Source: a virus. From it: 64,000 bases of DNA. This document shows positions 30,035 to 38,850 of the stretch, piece by piece; positions within the stretch are counted from its first letter, which is position 1, and each line of letters opens with the position of its first letter. Location: positions 1 to 64,000 of IMG/VR virus record IMGVR_UViG_3300030390_002309. One strand, given 5' to 3'. Under the pieces are notes generated by a model. It made no database searches. It worked only from the letters and a program-made list of their open reading frames with translations, and was not told the origin of the DNA. The translations under genes and the position numbers were made by a program.

Positions 30035-30796
30035 TTATTTTTCTCCAAATAAATCTTTAAACATTTCTTTTGCATTTACATTATCTGTTGTATTCGATAA
30101 CGATCTTTTTGCAAATTGTTTTTTGACAGGTGCTGACTGATCTGGTCTTGTTTTATACCACATTTCAAATTCAATTCTAGCTGCCATCAAATCTGCTTGA
30201 TGCATAACATAGCCTAAGTTTGTTTTTAGTTTTGAATCTGCTGTCCTTGACATAAAATATGGTTTATTAGATTCATCAAACAGGCCATCTGTCAATTTAA
30301 TACCTATCATTTCGTTCCAAGTGATACTAATATTATAATGTTGCAATAACCATATTGATAGGTCATTTACGAGGCTAAAAGGGTTGTTAGGATTGACCTT
30401 ATACATCTTTCCTTGATTCTTTCTATGCCATTCTGAATCATTAGGAATATATACTTCATTGCCGTCTCCCGGAAATCCCATCTTACCTATATCATGATTC
30501 AATGCAACAAATATTAATTCTTCTTTTGTATATCCGTCCATATCCCCACCCATTTCAGTCCATAATGAATGAACCTTTTCGGCACATCTAATAACTCTTA
30601 AAACATGGTCTACATATCCGCCTTCAAATGCATTATGATAATGATCAAAACTAGATGCAGGCTGTACAGACATTCTATCTTCTAGATCTGTATACATTGC
30701 TTTTAGTTTATCTTTTCTTTCGCCCACAAAATTATTATCAATAACTTTATTAAGGTCTTCCCAATTCTGTACTATTTGTTCTGCTGTTAATTTCAT
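30035..30796 (-). CDS. HD-domain phosphohydrolase
   Basis: This 253-residue protein has the metal-binding HD superfamily pattern: H64 (GYVDHVLRV), H101-D102 (ALNHDIGK) and a later Asp in MHQADLMAARIEFE. Relatives hydrolyse nucleotides or phosphoesters, for example dNTPs or cyclic and hyperphosphorylated nucleotides. A phage could use one to adjust nucleotide pools or remove alarmones. The substrate cannot be deduced here. It lies between the ClpP-like gene and the sigma-factor gene, with 2-4 nt gaps. Confidence 0.75.
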   Translation of the reverse strand: MKLTAEQIVQNWEDLNKVIDNNFVGERKDKLKAMYTDLEDRMSVQPASSFDHYHNAFEGGYVDHVLRVIRCAEKVHSLWTEMGGDMDGYTKEELIFVALNHDIGKMGFPGDGNEVYIPNDSEWHRKNQGKMYKVNPNNPFSLVNDLSIWLLQHYNISITWNEMIGIKLTDGLFDESNKPYFMSRTADSKLKTNLGYVMHQADLMAARIEFEMWYKTRPDQSAPVKKQFAKRSLSNTTDNVNAKEMFKDLFGEK

Positions 30797-30799
30797 ATT

Positions 30800-31408
30800 T
30801 TATATAATTTGATCTATTACTCCAATTTCTAATAATTCTTCTGATGTAAAAAACGAATCATTTCTCATTTTTTCTCTCCACCAATCTGCATCCTTCTTTG
30901 TTTTTTCTGCTAACATACTGTATATAAGAACTTCTAAACTTTTAATATTATCTAAGTAAGCTGTTATGTCGCTCATCTTACCTCCCATAAAGCTAGATGA
31001 TTGATGGAACATTACGGTTGAACGCTTACTCATCATCCTATTACCAGTACCACATGCTAATATAACTGCTGCAGCACTCATGGCTCTACCTCTACATATA
31101 GTATTTACTTTAACATCTAGAGATTCTATATAATCAATAATACCAAACATTTCATACACATCTCCACCTGGACTATTAATCATTAAATTAACTGGTACTG
31201 TTTTATCTTTTCTATGTTGTAAAAGACTTCTCATGCGAATAATAAAATCTGTCAATGTTGTATCATTAATTTCATCATTAATAAAGATTACAGAATCTTC
31301 ATAATCTAATAATGTTCCTAGTTGATTATGTAGTGCTTCATACAACTTACCTTGCGGCTCTTCAATAATCAAAGGCTCTTTAGGATCTTCTTCTTCGTAT
31401 ATACTCAT
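30800..31408 (-). CDS. clpP-like: ClpP-like serine protease
   Basis: This 202-residue ClpP-fold peptidase keeps the core motifs: LMINSPGGDV, catalytic S111 in GRAMSAAAVILA, and catalytic H135 in STVMFHQ. The usual GxAAS context is altered to GRAMS. The length matches cellular ClpP. It could replace or mix with host ClpP subunits, or act as a phage maturation protease as ClpP-type enzymes do in some other tailed phages. No Clp ATPase is present in the window. A ClpS-like adaptor (60.2 kb) and a tmRNA (58.4 kb) in the same genome make a role in targeted proteolysis plausible. Its A-rich leader lacks a Shine-Dalgarno. Confidence 0.85.
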   Translation of the reverse strand: MSIYEEEDPKEPLIIEEPQGKLYEALHNQLGTLLDYEDSVIFINDEINDTTLTDFIIRMRSLLQHRKDKTVPVNLMINSPGGDVYEMFGIIDYIESLDVKVNTICRGRAMSAAAVILACGTGNRMMSKRSTVMFHQSSSFMGGKMSDITAYLDNIKSLEVLIYSMLAEKTKKDADWWREKMRNDSFFTSEELLEIGVIDQII

Positions 31409-31461
31409 ATCTTTTTTTTATTTATACTTAATATAATAAAAAATTATCGTACGTCCAAAGA

Positions 31462-31989
31462 TTATCGGATCTTTTTCAACTGCCTATTCAATCTTTTCAA
31501 TTGCGTATTACCAGATTGTATATCTTTTTTAAATGTTGCCTTGTTAAGTTTACCTTTAACTAATGCCATTTGCTGATATATTGCTTGTTTAAGATCTAAC
31601 TTCTCTTGTTTAGATAATTTCTTTTTAGGAGTAGTATCAATTTTAGTTGGACTCAATGTACCTTTAAGATTAACTTGTTCTTTACCTTTATGGAATACAT
31701 TACCTTGCGGGTCAACAAATTCTTTCATGAACTGCCAACCTCGAGGTCTACCTTTTGATACATACCCGCCTTTCATCTCCGGAGGACCTACAGTCTTATT
31801 AACACAATGGGAGCATAATACAGCTGTTGTATTAGGATTTACTTCTGCCCAATTACTACACCTAGGCTTGTCGCCTAAAAACTGCCATCCCCAATATGAC
31901 TGATCTGGAATACTATTCCTACATATCATGTATGTTTTATTATTTTTCTTTTTTGTTCTAAACGAATGTGTAACTTTTTTCTTTGCCAT
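31462..31989 (-). CDS. Basic Cys-containing protein of unknown function
   Basis: This 175-residue, Lys-rich protein has four cysteines in the order C, C, C-x2-C (MICRNS, PRCSNW, LCSHC), which could form a treble-clef or ribbon-type zinc site. It then has GRPRGWQFMKEFVDPQGNVF, a segment I associate with a conserved T4-like marine phage family of unknown role. The C-terminus is a basic helix (KQEKLDLKQAIYQQM). Nucleic-acid binding is plausible. Confidence 0.55.
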   Translation of the reverse strand: MAKKKVTHSFRTKKKNNKTYMICRNSIPDQSYWGWQFLGDKPRCSNWAEVNPNTTAVLCSHCVNKTVGPPEMKGGYVSKGRPRGWQFMKEFVDPQGNVFHKGKEQVNLKGTLSPTKIDTTPKKKLSKQEKLDLKQAIYQQMALVKGKLNKATFKKDIQSGNTQLKRLNRQLKKIR

Positions 31990-32006
31990 TTTTTTAATTT
32001 ATAAAT

Positions 32007-33014
32007 TTACCAATAACTTTTTTTGCCCTTATCCTGTTCTGGATTAGGTTTTTCTTTATATATATCTTCTTTCGGTGTTGCTAATATCTTTTCATTCTTT
32101 TTAATCATTTCTTCTTGGTCTAACATTAACTGATCCTCCTTTACCTTTACTTCTTCTGGAATATCGTCTATTTCTTTTTGTAAAGGAATTTCATTTATAG
32201 ATTCGGTATCATCTTCTTTAATCATAGTAAATGCCATATTAGCTGCAACTACCAATGCAATTGCTAATGGGTCGAATACAAATATAATAAGCAATAGAAA
32301 CCAGTTAACAACTGTATTCATATCTTGTCCTGTTGTTTCTGCTAAATATTTTAAAGGACCTAATTCTCTCTGATCCTCATTATCTATTTGTTTATCTAAA
32401 ATACTTATATCTGTTTTAGATATAGAATCTTCAATCGCCTCTAGCTTATCATTTATAATATTTCTATCACCTAATGTTCTGGCTAATTCATTTTGCAATG
32501 CCCTTCTACTCGATGAAGATGTTGTTGTTATCAATTGACCACTTTCTCTATCAACATATTGTACTTGTGCAGGATTCGAAAGAGATATTCTTAAATTTGA
32601 AATAGATTTAGTTAATCCTTCTTTTTCATATTTAAGGTCTTGTTTATTCTCTTCAAACCTAATTTGCTTCTGTTGTAATATTGCCAATGATTTATCAAGC
32701 AATTCTGATTGAGTTGCAGTTGATTGATAAGCGCCAGATAAAAATCCATATATACCTCCCGATGTTATTATCATAAGTATTAGTGTAGCAATAGATAAAT
32801 ATAATCTTAACGCTTTATTTATTGTATCCCAGTATTGATATAATAAAGATGCGACAACTAATTTAGCAAATTCTAATGAACCTGCCATTATTATTACTTG
32901 CAAACTTGCGCCTGCGAACAACTTGCTTAATCCAAATACAGAATAAAATGCTGCACTACCAGATACTGATAATGCTGCTAATCCTATTACTATTGGAAAA
33001 AGCATTTTCTTCAT
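32007..33014 (-). CDS. Four-pass membrane protein with central coiled coil
   Basis: This 335-residue protein has predicted membrane segments at about residues 5-27, 34-58, 70-93 and 235-262. A long soluble coiled-coil loop (residues 100-215, for example LLDKSLAILQQKQIRFEENK) and an acidic cytoplasmic tail (about 263-335) are also seen. A family-like inner-membrane protein occurs in many large marine phages, without known function. It overlaps nothing and is followed in the same operon by small basic genes. Confidence 0.6.
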   Translation of the reverse strand: MKKMLFPIVIGLAALSVSGSAAFYSVFGLSKLFAGASLQVIIMAGSLEFAKLVVASLLYQYWDTINKALRLYLSIATLILMIITSGGIYGFLSGAYQSTATQSELLDKSLAILQQKQIRFEENKQDLKYEKEGLTKSISNLRISLSNPAQVQYVDRESGQLITTTSSSSRRALQNELARTLGDRNIINDKLEAIEDSISKTDISILDKQIDNEDQRELGPLKYLAETTGQDMNTVVNWFLLLIIFVFDPLAIALVVAANMAFTMIKEDDTESINEIPLQKEIDDIPEEVKVKEDQLMLDQEEMIKKNEKILATPKEDIYKEKPNPEQDKGKKSYW

Positions 33015-33188
33015 TTAACTGCCCGATACTCGATCTGTAATTGTTGCTATCTTATGACGAATATTCATGAACCGGTTTCTTGCATCCATTGGGTCTATCT
33101 TCATGCCTCTTTCGATTGATTGGTTCATGATCATAATCATGTTATCCACTTCATCTAAGAGTCTTAATACATTGTCTTTATCTTTCAT
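33015..33188 (-). CDS. Small helical protein (57 aa)
   Basis: This is a complete short gene in the gap between the membrane protein and the UV endonuclease. It begins MKDKDNVLRLLDEVDNMI and ends ATITDRVSGS. Its start shares ATGA with the stop of the UV endonuclease gene upstream, the classic sign of translational coupling, and its stop immediately precedes the next start. The sequence is helical and amphipathic, with no recognised family. Confidence 0.7.
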   Translation of the reverse strand: MKDKDNVLRLLDEVDNMIMIMNQSIERGMKIDPMDARNRFMNIRHKIATITDRVSGS

Positions 33189-34180
33189 AGTAAAACTTCT
33201 TTTTTATTATTATTATTTTTATACGCATAAATATTGCGATATTCTAAAAGTGCCAACTCTTTTGCTTTGGCTTCTATTACAATATCTAGATCTAGCCCGT
33301 ACGTCTCAATCTCATCACGTATATAATCTGAATGAGCTTGTGCTCTAATCGTAGGGTCTTGAAACTCTCTTGCTCTACTTTCTGAATAATGTGTACATTG
33401 TCTAATACCTTCAGGCCATGTAGTTGCGGCTAATTTTAATGCTTGTTCTTCTGATAATTCATCTGGGTGAAATGTATGGTGATGATAGTCGAATGTGATT
33501 GGGATGCCAATCTCTTTATGGAAGTACTCATAAATCATCTTTGTCGACCACATACTAGGTTTGTCATCATTTTCTAATACTAAACGCTTTTTACAATTAT
33601 CAGATAATCTATGCCAACCTGCAATCCATCTTTTTGCAGTACCTACAAAGTCGCCACCATATGAGCCACCAACATGAATATTAATTTTATTTTCAAATGA
33701 TGGTTCAAATCCCATAATATCAAATGTTTCAGAATGTCGTTCTAGACTTATAATTGTACGTTCTACAACATCTAATTTAGGAGAACCTAATACATTAAAT
33801 GGTCCAGGATGAGTTGTAATACGTATACCATTCTTACGTGCATAGTCACCACATTCTAATAACTTTTTTGCTATTTCATTGAACTGCGGAAGTTGATGTA
33901 ACTCATATTGGTCATGCCATGGAAATAATTCAGAACCTAATCTAAATACTTTTATCTTATGTTCATTGTTCCATTCAAGGTAATGTAATAAGTCATTTGC
34001 ATTTAATAAAGTCCTTTCACCTAATAAATGTAAGTCCCAATCTTTAGGGTCTTCAGATCCTTTTTTCCAAGTTACCTTTCTAGCGGTTCTTGATGTTGTA
34101 ATTCTACCACCGGCCTTTTTTGGACGGTTAGTTAATGTCATGTTGACACATGCATATCCTAATCTCATTTTTTTGTTCAT
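33185..34180 (-). CDS. uvsE: UV damage endonuclease (UVDE/UvsE-type TIM barrel)
   Basis: This 331-residue enzyme cuts 5' of UV photoproducts to start alternative excision repair. UVDE family motifs are all present: RLGYACVN, FRLGSELFPWHDQYE, THPGPFNVLGSP, NIHVGGSYGGD, LVLENDD and the metal-binding DYHHH. It would protect phage DNA in sunlit water, taking the role that DenV plays in T4. It is coupled to the 57-aa gene downstream and follows the DNA ligase, which could seal the repaired nick. Two start codons lie 12 nt apart (MNKKM), and the first is used here. Confidence 0.92.
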   Translation of the reverse strand: MNKKMRLGYACVNMTLTNRPKKAGGRITTSRTARKVTWKKGSEDPKDWDLHLLGERTLLNANDLLHYLEWNNEHKIKVFRLGSELFPWHDQYELHQLPQFNEIAKKLLECGDYARKNGIRITTHPGPFNVLGSPKLDVVERTIISLERHSETFDIMGFEPSFENKINIHVGGSYGGDFVGTAKRWIAGWHRLSDNCKKRLVLENDDKPSMWSTKMIYEYFHKEIGIPITFDYHHHTFHPDELSEEQALKLAATTWPEGIRQCTHYSESRAREFQDPTIRAQAHSDYIRDEIETYGLDLDIVIEAKAKELALLEYRNIYAYKNNNNKKEVLL

Positions 34181-34211
34181 ATATTAATATAATAAATTTA
34201 TCTCGTAATTC

Positions 34212-35507
34212 CTAAACATTTCTCCCATTTTCAAAAACATGTTTAACGGTCGGGAACCGTAAACTTAATTCTCCTTTCTGATTTTTTGTCTCTTCAAAGT
34301 ATTGAACGGTAATTTCTTTTCCAACAATTAAATCTGGATTAGCATTATATTTAATTCTTTGCTCTTGATTCCATCCTGACCCAACTGCTACTTCATATCC
34401 TTTATGACTAATATATGCTTGAGCCATCATTGGAATAACAACTTCTTTACCTTCTCTAATAACTCTATGGTCTTCAAAGTCGATACTTTCTACTACATAT
34501 TCTGCATCAAAGAATTTTTTAACCTTCAATAAGTTTTGAGACCTCTTACCTTCATACCCAACATTTTTTCTTAACATAACTCCTTCATGACCATCTTTCT
34601 CTGCATCTGCTTTTAATTTTGCAAAATAGTCATCTCCAGAAACTACATGTTGATCTAAAACACTTAAGCACGAATTATTTTCTAAATGCAAAATATGTTT
34701 TCCAAATCTAGCAATTCTCATTGTCAATGTTGTTTCACTTTCTTTTGCATTAAATTCATTTAAGGTTAAGTAATCAAACATTACATATTTAGGATTAGTA
34801 ATTGTATGATTCTTTCTTTTGATTTGTTTCATTATACCTTGAAAATCTTCATTACCATTTTCATCCATTAAACAAATCTCTCCATCAAACACAACTCCTA
34901 CAACACCTAATTTTTTAATAGCATCTTTAACTACCTGTAATGTTTCAAATTCATTACCTACTCTAGAATATGATTTTACATTACCTTGATAATCAACTAT
35001 TGTTAAACATCTTACGCCATCTAATTTTCTAGATGCTAACCATATATCATCCCAATCAACTCTCTTTGGGTCAAATTTATTTGCTAATGCTACATCAAAG
35101 GTTGGAACTAAATTTGGAATAACCTTATTAATAACCGATTCAGATGCTCTAATTTCTAAATTCCTATCTATAATAGAGAAAATTAAATCTTCATATTCAT
35201 TATATTCGGCTACAAATGCATTAACCATTGCAATTGCATCATGGCCGGTAAACACTCTATTATTAAGATCATCGAATAAATCAAATATATCATCATAATT
35301 TGAATTCATATCACATAAATCTGCATTCTTTTTGCAATTCTTACTGGTCAAATAATACTTTTTATATGGGTCTAAGGCATAATTTAAAGCCTTTTTAATG
35401 AACTTATCTTCCTTAATGGTATCAATAATAACCTTTTTCTCATTAAGAGAACTGGTATTCTTCATATTATTAACAAAATCTTGGAGTTTTTCTAGGTTTT
35501 TCTTCAT
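34212..35507 (-). CDS. 30-like: ATP-dependent DNA ligase
   Basis: This 431-residue nucleotidyltransferase ligase has motif I KLDGVR with the AMP-accepting lysine near residue 157. Motif III is VVFDGEICL, motif IV EGVMLRKN and motif V LLKVKKF, followed by an OB domain (KEITVQYFEETKNQKGELSL). Length and motifs fit a T4 gp30-like replicative or repair ligase. It has its own class A promoter and an A-rich leader with no Shine-Dalgarno, which suggests early expression. It neighbours the UV endonuclease, forming a compact repair unit. Confidence 0.92.
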   Translation of the reverse strand: MKKNLEKLQDFVNNMKNTSSLNEKKVIIDTIKEDKFIKKALNYALDPYKKYYLTSKNCKKNADLCDMNSNYDDIFDLFDDLNNRVFTGHDAIAMVNAFVAEYNEYEDLIFSIIDRNLEIRASESVINKVIPNLVPTFDVALANKFDPKRVDWDDIWLASRKLDGVRCLTIVDYQGNVKSYSRVGNEFETLQVVKDAIKKLGVVGVVFDGEICLMDENGNEDFQGIMKQIKRKNHTITNPKYVMFDYLTLNEFNAKESETTLTMRIARFGKHILHLENNSCLSVLDQHVVSGDDYFAKLKADAEKDGHEGVMLRKNVGYEGKRSQNLLKVKKFFDAEYVVESIDFEDHRVIREGKEVVIPMMAQAYISHKGYEVAVGSGWNQEQRIKYNANPDLIVGKEITVQYFEETKNQKGELSLRFPTVKHVFENGRNV

Positions 35508-35531
35508 ATCTTATGGTTTTTATTTAATATC

Positions 35532-35588
35532 TTATATATAAAGATAAGGATAATATCCCTAATAACCTAATCTTTTTGAAGCTTTTTT
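35532..35588 (-). promoter_or_regulatory. Class A promoter, DNA ligase gene
   Basis: On the minus strand, AAAAAAGCTTCAAAAAGATT (an A-tract upstream element) is followed by AGGTTATTAGGG and then TATCTTTA (35539-35546) with TATATAAGA downstream. The -7 box TATCTTTA differs in one base from the Bacteroidota TAnnTTTG. It is one of about ten near-identical copies in the window. Confidence 0.65.
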
Positions 35589-35659
35589 ACATAAATGTTA
35601 ACTTAATCTTTTCTTAATCATTACATAATATGGTTTAGTTAGTGACATGTTATTTATAT

Positions 35660-35740
35660 ATGAATATGAAACGTAAAATAGACATATCTAGCATATTATA
35701 TATTGCCATAATGATCATGGTATTTGCATTAGCAATCTAA
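35660..35740 (+). CDS. Possible plus-strand membrane microprotein (26 aa)
   Basis: A short reading frame starts MNMKRKID and continues with a 16-residue hydrophobic segment (ILYIAIMIMVFALAI), as expected for a tiny membrane peptide. It would be the only plus-strand gene in this part of the phage. It lacks a clear ribosome binding site and ends inside the stop of the opposing gene. AT-rich DNA yields such frames by chance, so this is tentative. Confidence 0.25.
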   Translation: MNMKRKIDISSILYIAIMIMVFALAI

Positions 35741-35964
35741 GGTTTTTGCTTTACATTACCTTTTTGGTTATCCCATGAAATGATTTCAGCTTCTTGAAGT
35801 GTTTCACAACAATAAAAATACCCATCCTTCTTTAATAAAGTATCAGATTGAGTCCATCCCTTAAGGTCTTGTTGATTAAAGTCTGGCTTTAGTTTAGATA
35901 CCTTGATAATACGTTTAACTAAGTATTTGTTTCCGTTATAATCTATAAATTTATGATTGATCAT
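35737..35964 (-). CDS. Small hypothetical protein (75 aa)
   Basis: This 75-residue protein has alternating charged and aromatic residues (HKFIDYNGNKYLVKRIIKV, DGYFYCCETLQEAEII), consistent with a small beta-rich fold. It is the last gene of a run of short early-type genes and has no recognised family. Confidence 0.5.
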   Translation of the reverse strand: MINHKFIDYNGNKYLVKRIIKVSKLKPDFNQQDLKGWTQSDTLLKKDGYFYCCETLQEAEIISWDNQKGNVKQKP

Positions 35965-35972
35965 TGATATAT

Positions 35973-36377
35973 TTAATTACTACAAATAGGATCTACTTTA
36001 CCTATAATATCATATACTCGTAAATACTTGTATATGTCAAACTCTGTTTTCTTTTCTTTTACTTTTTGTAATAACATGCCATCGTTCCATAATTTTTCAA
36101 CAAACCTTTTTATTGCTGCTAAACTATTAGAATTGATATGTAATTTATTTGGAAATTCTGTTACAGATAATCTATATGGTCCTACCTCATAATCCGTTAC
36201 TTGAATTGCTGGTGGAGATGTTACCCATTTTTCTGTTAGTTTTGAAACTTGTTTTATAACAGCTGCTTCGGTACCTATTTGTATTGCATCAAATAAAAAT
36301 TCAACTTTATCTAAATCATCTAATGCTACAAATAAATCAAAATCGTCTTCCAGTATTTCGAGTTCATTTAGTTTCAT
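35973..36377 (-). CDS. Hypothetical protein (134 aa)
   Basis: This 134-residue, acidic protein (LNELEILEDDFDLFVALDDL at the N-terminus, KVKEKKTEFDIYKYLRVYD near the C-terminus) shares one base (TAATG) with the stop of the gene upstream, so the two are coupled. No motif is recognised. Confidence 0.5.
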   Translation of the reverse strand: MKLNELEILEDDFDLFVALDDLDKVEFLFDAIQIGTEAAVIKQVSKLTEKWVTSPPAIQVTDYEVGPYRLSVTEFPNKLHINSNSLAAIKRFVEKLWNDGMLLQKVKEKKTEFDIYKYLRVYDIIGKVDPICSN

Positions 36378-36574
36378 TAGCCTAGTAGTAAATTTTTATT
36401 ATTTTGATTTGTCTGAATTTCTCTTACATCAAATAGATTATTAAACTGATTTAATGATAATTTTTTAACACCAGCAAAGTACGCAACTGCCTGGTTTTTA
36501 GAAGGCATCTCAATTAAACTAATATGATGTCTTCCCTCGTTTGTTCCCTTCGTGTACATTCCAAATTTTGACAT
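36377..36574 (-). CDS. Small hypothetical protein (65 aa)
   Basis: This is a 65-residue protein starting MSKFGMYTKGTNEGRHHISL. It has an AAAGGAAC ribosome binding site and a class B box 14 nt upstream, and is coupled to the next gene by a TAATG overlap. Function is unknown. Confidence 0.5.
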   Translation of the reverse strand: MSKFGMYTKGTNEGRHHISLIEMPSKNQAVAYFAGVKKLSLNQFNNLFDVREIQTNQNNKNLLLG

Positions 36575-36588
36575 ATTGTTCCTTTTAT

Positions 36589-36596
36589 ATAAATAT
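36589..36596 (-). promoter_or_regulatory. Class B box, 65-aa gene
   Basis: ATATTTAT lies 14 nt before the start, followed by ATAAAAGGAACAAT including the ribosome binding site. Confidence 0.4.
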
Positions 36597-36609
36597 CATA
36601 ATCATCAAC

Positions 36610-36834
36610 CTAGGTTGACTGATAATTGTTAATCTTAAACTCTATCTTATCTATAGTACTTTTTTTATTATAAGGCAAAGTGGTCATTAACAAATCAACT
36701 TCTTCGGCCAATGTTCCTGATAATATTAAAGCATCTACTCCCTGTGTATACCATTTTAAAACAGCATCAACTCCACCATTACGGTAGAGCCTGATTACCT
36801 GTTCATCATTGATATGTCGTTTATGAAATCCCAT
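36610..36834 (-). CDS. Small hypothetical protein (74 aa)
   Basis: This 74-residue, helix-rich protein (DEQVIRLYRNGGVDAVLKWY) has a helix-turn-helix-like spacing at its start but no convincing DNA-binding motif. It shares its first base with the stop of the upstream gene. Confidence 0.5.
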   Translation of the reverse strand: MGFHKRHINDEQVIRLYRNGGVDAVLKWYTQGVDALILSGTLAEEVDLLMTTLPYNKKSTIDKIEFKINNYQST

Positions 36835-37097
36835 TAACGCATCATGCCCATCTTATATTTTCTATTAACAATATCCTTCGAAGAATTCATTGTTCTAGCA
36901 ATCATATCTAATTCTTGATATGTTACTTCAAATGATCTACTACCAATATGTAACTTACCTACTACCGGTGTTTCATTTGTTTCAAAATTATGTGCAGTTA
37001 AATTATCGTTAATTTCAAAATCAATCGTTCCATATAGTTTTCCAAATTTTTGAACTTTCTTTTGATCGTACTGTGCCGTATTGTTTACGTATCCCAT
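36834..37097 (-). CDS. Small hypothetical protein (87 aa)
   Basis: This is an 87-residue protein with a beta-rich centre (LYGTIDFEINDN, VVGKLHIGSRSFEVTY) and a helical basic end (NRKYKMGMMR). It is the second gene of a coupled pair with the 74-aa gene. No family is recognised. Confidence 0.5.
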   Translation of the reverse strand: MGYVNNTAQYDQKKVQKFGKLYGTIDFEINDNLTAHNFETNETPVVGKLHIGSRSFEVTYQELDMIARTMNSSKDIVNRKYKMGMMR

Positions 37098-37101
37098 GTC
37101 T

Positions 37102-37893
37102 TTAGTTTTTATAAATTATTAATGTAAATATATCATTTGAAAATGTATGGTCTAATGCTACATTTCCAAATTGTTCTTGTGCCCAATTAAATACTGTCCC
37201 AGCATTATAATTAGTAAGACCATCCTCTATTTTTGTTATATCAGAAGCAAGTAATATTACACTTCCTTTTTCACAATGTTTCATCATTGCTGTAATTGTA
37301 TCTTGAAGATATTTCATGTCATCACGAACCGTATCTCCATCATATCTTAAATTATTTGAGCCTATATTAATAGACCAATCTTGTTTAAGATCATCATCTA
37401 ATTTAAACCAATCTTCACTACGAAGTTCAACCTCATTTTCATATACCTTTTTGCCGGCATCTATCAATTGTTGATTCATATCAATACCAATATAGTCTAA
37501 TGTTTCGTTATATTCTTGTTCATAGAATCTTTCAAAATCTCCTCTAGCACAGCCAAAATCTAAAACACTATCTTCTTCACTAATATAATTAGAGATGATA
37601 CGATAAGTATCCCATTGTTGTTCTCGATTTTCATATCCTACAGCCTCTGATGAATACTCTAAATATTCTGGGTCTATACTTGCTTGATCATTCATTTCAG
37701 AAACCTCTTCTTTAGTAGGTTCAATTTCTTCCATTTCTAAATCAACTTCTTCATAATGTAATCCATCATTTCCATTTTGACCAATCACATTCATTCGTTG
37801 TTCTGCATCTGATTCTAGATTATTATCTGTCAATTCGAGGTTCGTACCCTCTAGTTCCTTATTGTCCATTACTGGATCTGGATTCTTTTTCAT
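37102..37893 (-). CDS. SAM-dependent methyltransferase (class I fold)
   Basis: The C-terminal two thirds form a Rossmann methyltransferase: motif I SVLDFGCARGDFE, an acidic motif II DYIGIDMN, a later SVILLASD strand and a hydrophobic C-terminal strand (DIFTLIIYKN). No DNA-type catalytic motif (NPPY or PC) is present, so the substrate is open: small molecule, protein or RNA. The N-terminal ~80 residues are acidic and low complexity. The start at 37893 (MKKNPDP) leaves a 16-nt gap to the upstream gene. A start at 37971 would overlap it by 62 nt, and neither has a clear ribosome binding site. Confidence 0.75.
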   Translation of the reverse strand: MKKNPDPVMDNKELEGTNLELTDNNLESDAEQRMNVIGQNGNDGLHYEEVDLEMEEIEPTKEEVSEMNDQASIDPEYLEYSSEAVGYENREQQWDTYRIISNYISEEDSVLDFGCARGDFERFYEQEYNETLDYIGIDMNQQLIDAGKKVYENEVELRSEDWFKLDDDLKQDWSINIGSNNLRYDGDTVRDDMKYLQDTITAMMKHCEKGSVILLASDITKIEDGLTNYNAGTVFNWAQEQFGNVALDHTFSNDIFTLIIYKN

Positions 37894-37909
37894 AAGTAAT
37901 TTTTTTAAT

Positions 37910-38191
37910 TTATTTAACACGTCTTCCTCTCTTTTTTCGTTTATGTATTCTTTGCAATTTACTTTCAACATCTGAGAGGTCCATTCTTGCAGGATGAGCT
38001 CTATTAAAGTTTTGCGTTAACCTACATGACATTGCAGCATGTTCCCATGCTACATCATCATTATTGGTACGCGGCATATAGAACTCTGCTGCTAAGAATT
38101 TATCTCCGTTCATTACTCGTACTCCATCCGTACTCTGTTCTACATATGCATTCGGATATTGTTTAAGTACTTTCTTTTGAAATTTATTCAT
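37910..38191 (-). CDS. Small basic protein (93 aa)
   Basis: The start at 38191 (MNKFQKKVLKQYPNAYVEQ) is chosen because it follows the upstream stop by 1 nt, whereas longer frames run 100 nt into that gene. The protein has AYVEQSTDGVRVMNGDKFLA, resembling a small fold found beside other phage genes, and ends in a strongly basic helix (RIHKRKKRGRRVK) that could bind nucleic acid. Function is unknown. Confidence 0.6.
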   Translation of the reverse strand: MNKFQKKVLKQYPNAYVEQSTDGVRVMNGDKFLAAEFYMPRTNNDDVAWEHAAMSCRLTQNFNRAHPARMDLSDVESKLQRIHKRKKRGRRVK

Positions 38192-38192
38192 A

Positions 38193-38612
38193 TTAATATG
38201 ACCTAGGTCCTTGCGTCGGAAATATAAAATCATTTCTTTTTTCAATTTGCTGAACTGATACATTTGGTGATACATTTTCTCCATCAAACCATAATTCAAT
38301 ATTCTCAGCATAATTTGCTCTCGTATGGCCTACACCATCCTTTGCAAATAATTTAGTAGGTTCAACATCTCCAACTTCTGCTGCCCCATTCCATATACTT
38401 GTTAGATTAGAATCAATTAACGCATATGATTCAGAAAACTTATTCTTAGCTTTATCTACTGATACTAATAAGAATCCTTGACCCTTTTCACTTCTTAAGT
38501 CATAGAATACCTTTGAGTCTACTGATCTAACATTTGTTATAACTCCTACTTGAGCAACTCCTTCTGTCTTAAAGACAACCTTATCATCTATTTCATATCT
38601 CACTTTACTCAT
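38193..38612 (-). CDS. Hypothetical protein (139 aa) with SH3-like beta start
   Basis: This 139-residue protein opens with an SH3/KOW-like pattern (YEIDDKVVFKTEGVAQVGVI), then YDLRSEKGQGFLLVSVDK. It ends QGPRSY. It is separated by 1 nt from each neighbour within a tight operon. No function can be assigned. Confidence 0.55.
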   Translation of the reverse strand: MSKVRYEIDDKVVFKTEGVAQVGVITNVRSVDSKVFYDLRSEKGQGFLLVSVDKAKNKFSESYALIDSNLTSIWNGAAEVGDVEPTKLFAKDGVGHTRANYAENIELWFDGENVSPNVSVQQIEKRNDFIFPTQGPRSY

Positions 38613-38613
38613 C

Positions 38614-38826
38614 TTAAACGTTTTTAGAATTATTAATTACTTTACAGATTTGAGATGAACTAACTGACTTAACTTCAAATTCAACTCCGTCATTTTTAAA
38701 ATCTTCAACTACTAATGCTTCTGCATGAGTAACTGATACTGCATTAACTAAATACGTCTCCGTTTGCCATTTAACTCCCTTAGGTGTATCGGTTGCAATC
38801 TTTACCTTACTTACATAATAACTCAT
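38614..38826 (-). CDS. DUF4494-like small protein
   Basis: This is a 70-residue protein. YYVSKVKI, TETYLVNAVSVTHAEALVVE and VKSVSSSQICKV match my memory of the DUF4494 family: a short strand, E-YLVDA-SFTEAE and a C-terminal V-I strand. That family is largely confined to Bacteroidota and their phages. Function is unknown, but the match supports the host assignment. A weaker class A-like promoter precedes it. Confidence 0.6.
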   Translation of the reverse strand: MSYYVSKVKIATDTPKGVKWQTETYLVNAVSVTHAEALVVEDFKNDGVEFEVKSVSSSQICKVINNSKNV

Positions 38827-38850
38827 AATTTTTATTTTTTTAATTTATAT

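Noticed and set aside
35580-35660. Terminator in the gap downstream of the ligase promoter
   Set aside because: T-runs are present in this AT-rich DNA, but no stable GC-containing stem precedes them on either strand.
37893-37971. Longer start for the methyltransferase gene
   Set aside because: It would overlap the upstream gene by 62 nt and has no clear ribosome binding site, so the internal ATG at 37893 was preferred, with low certainty.
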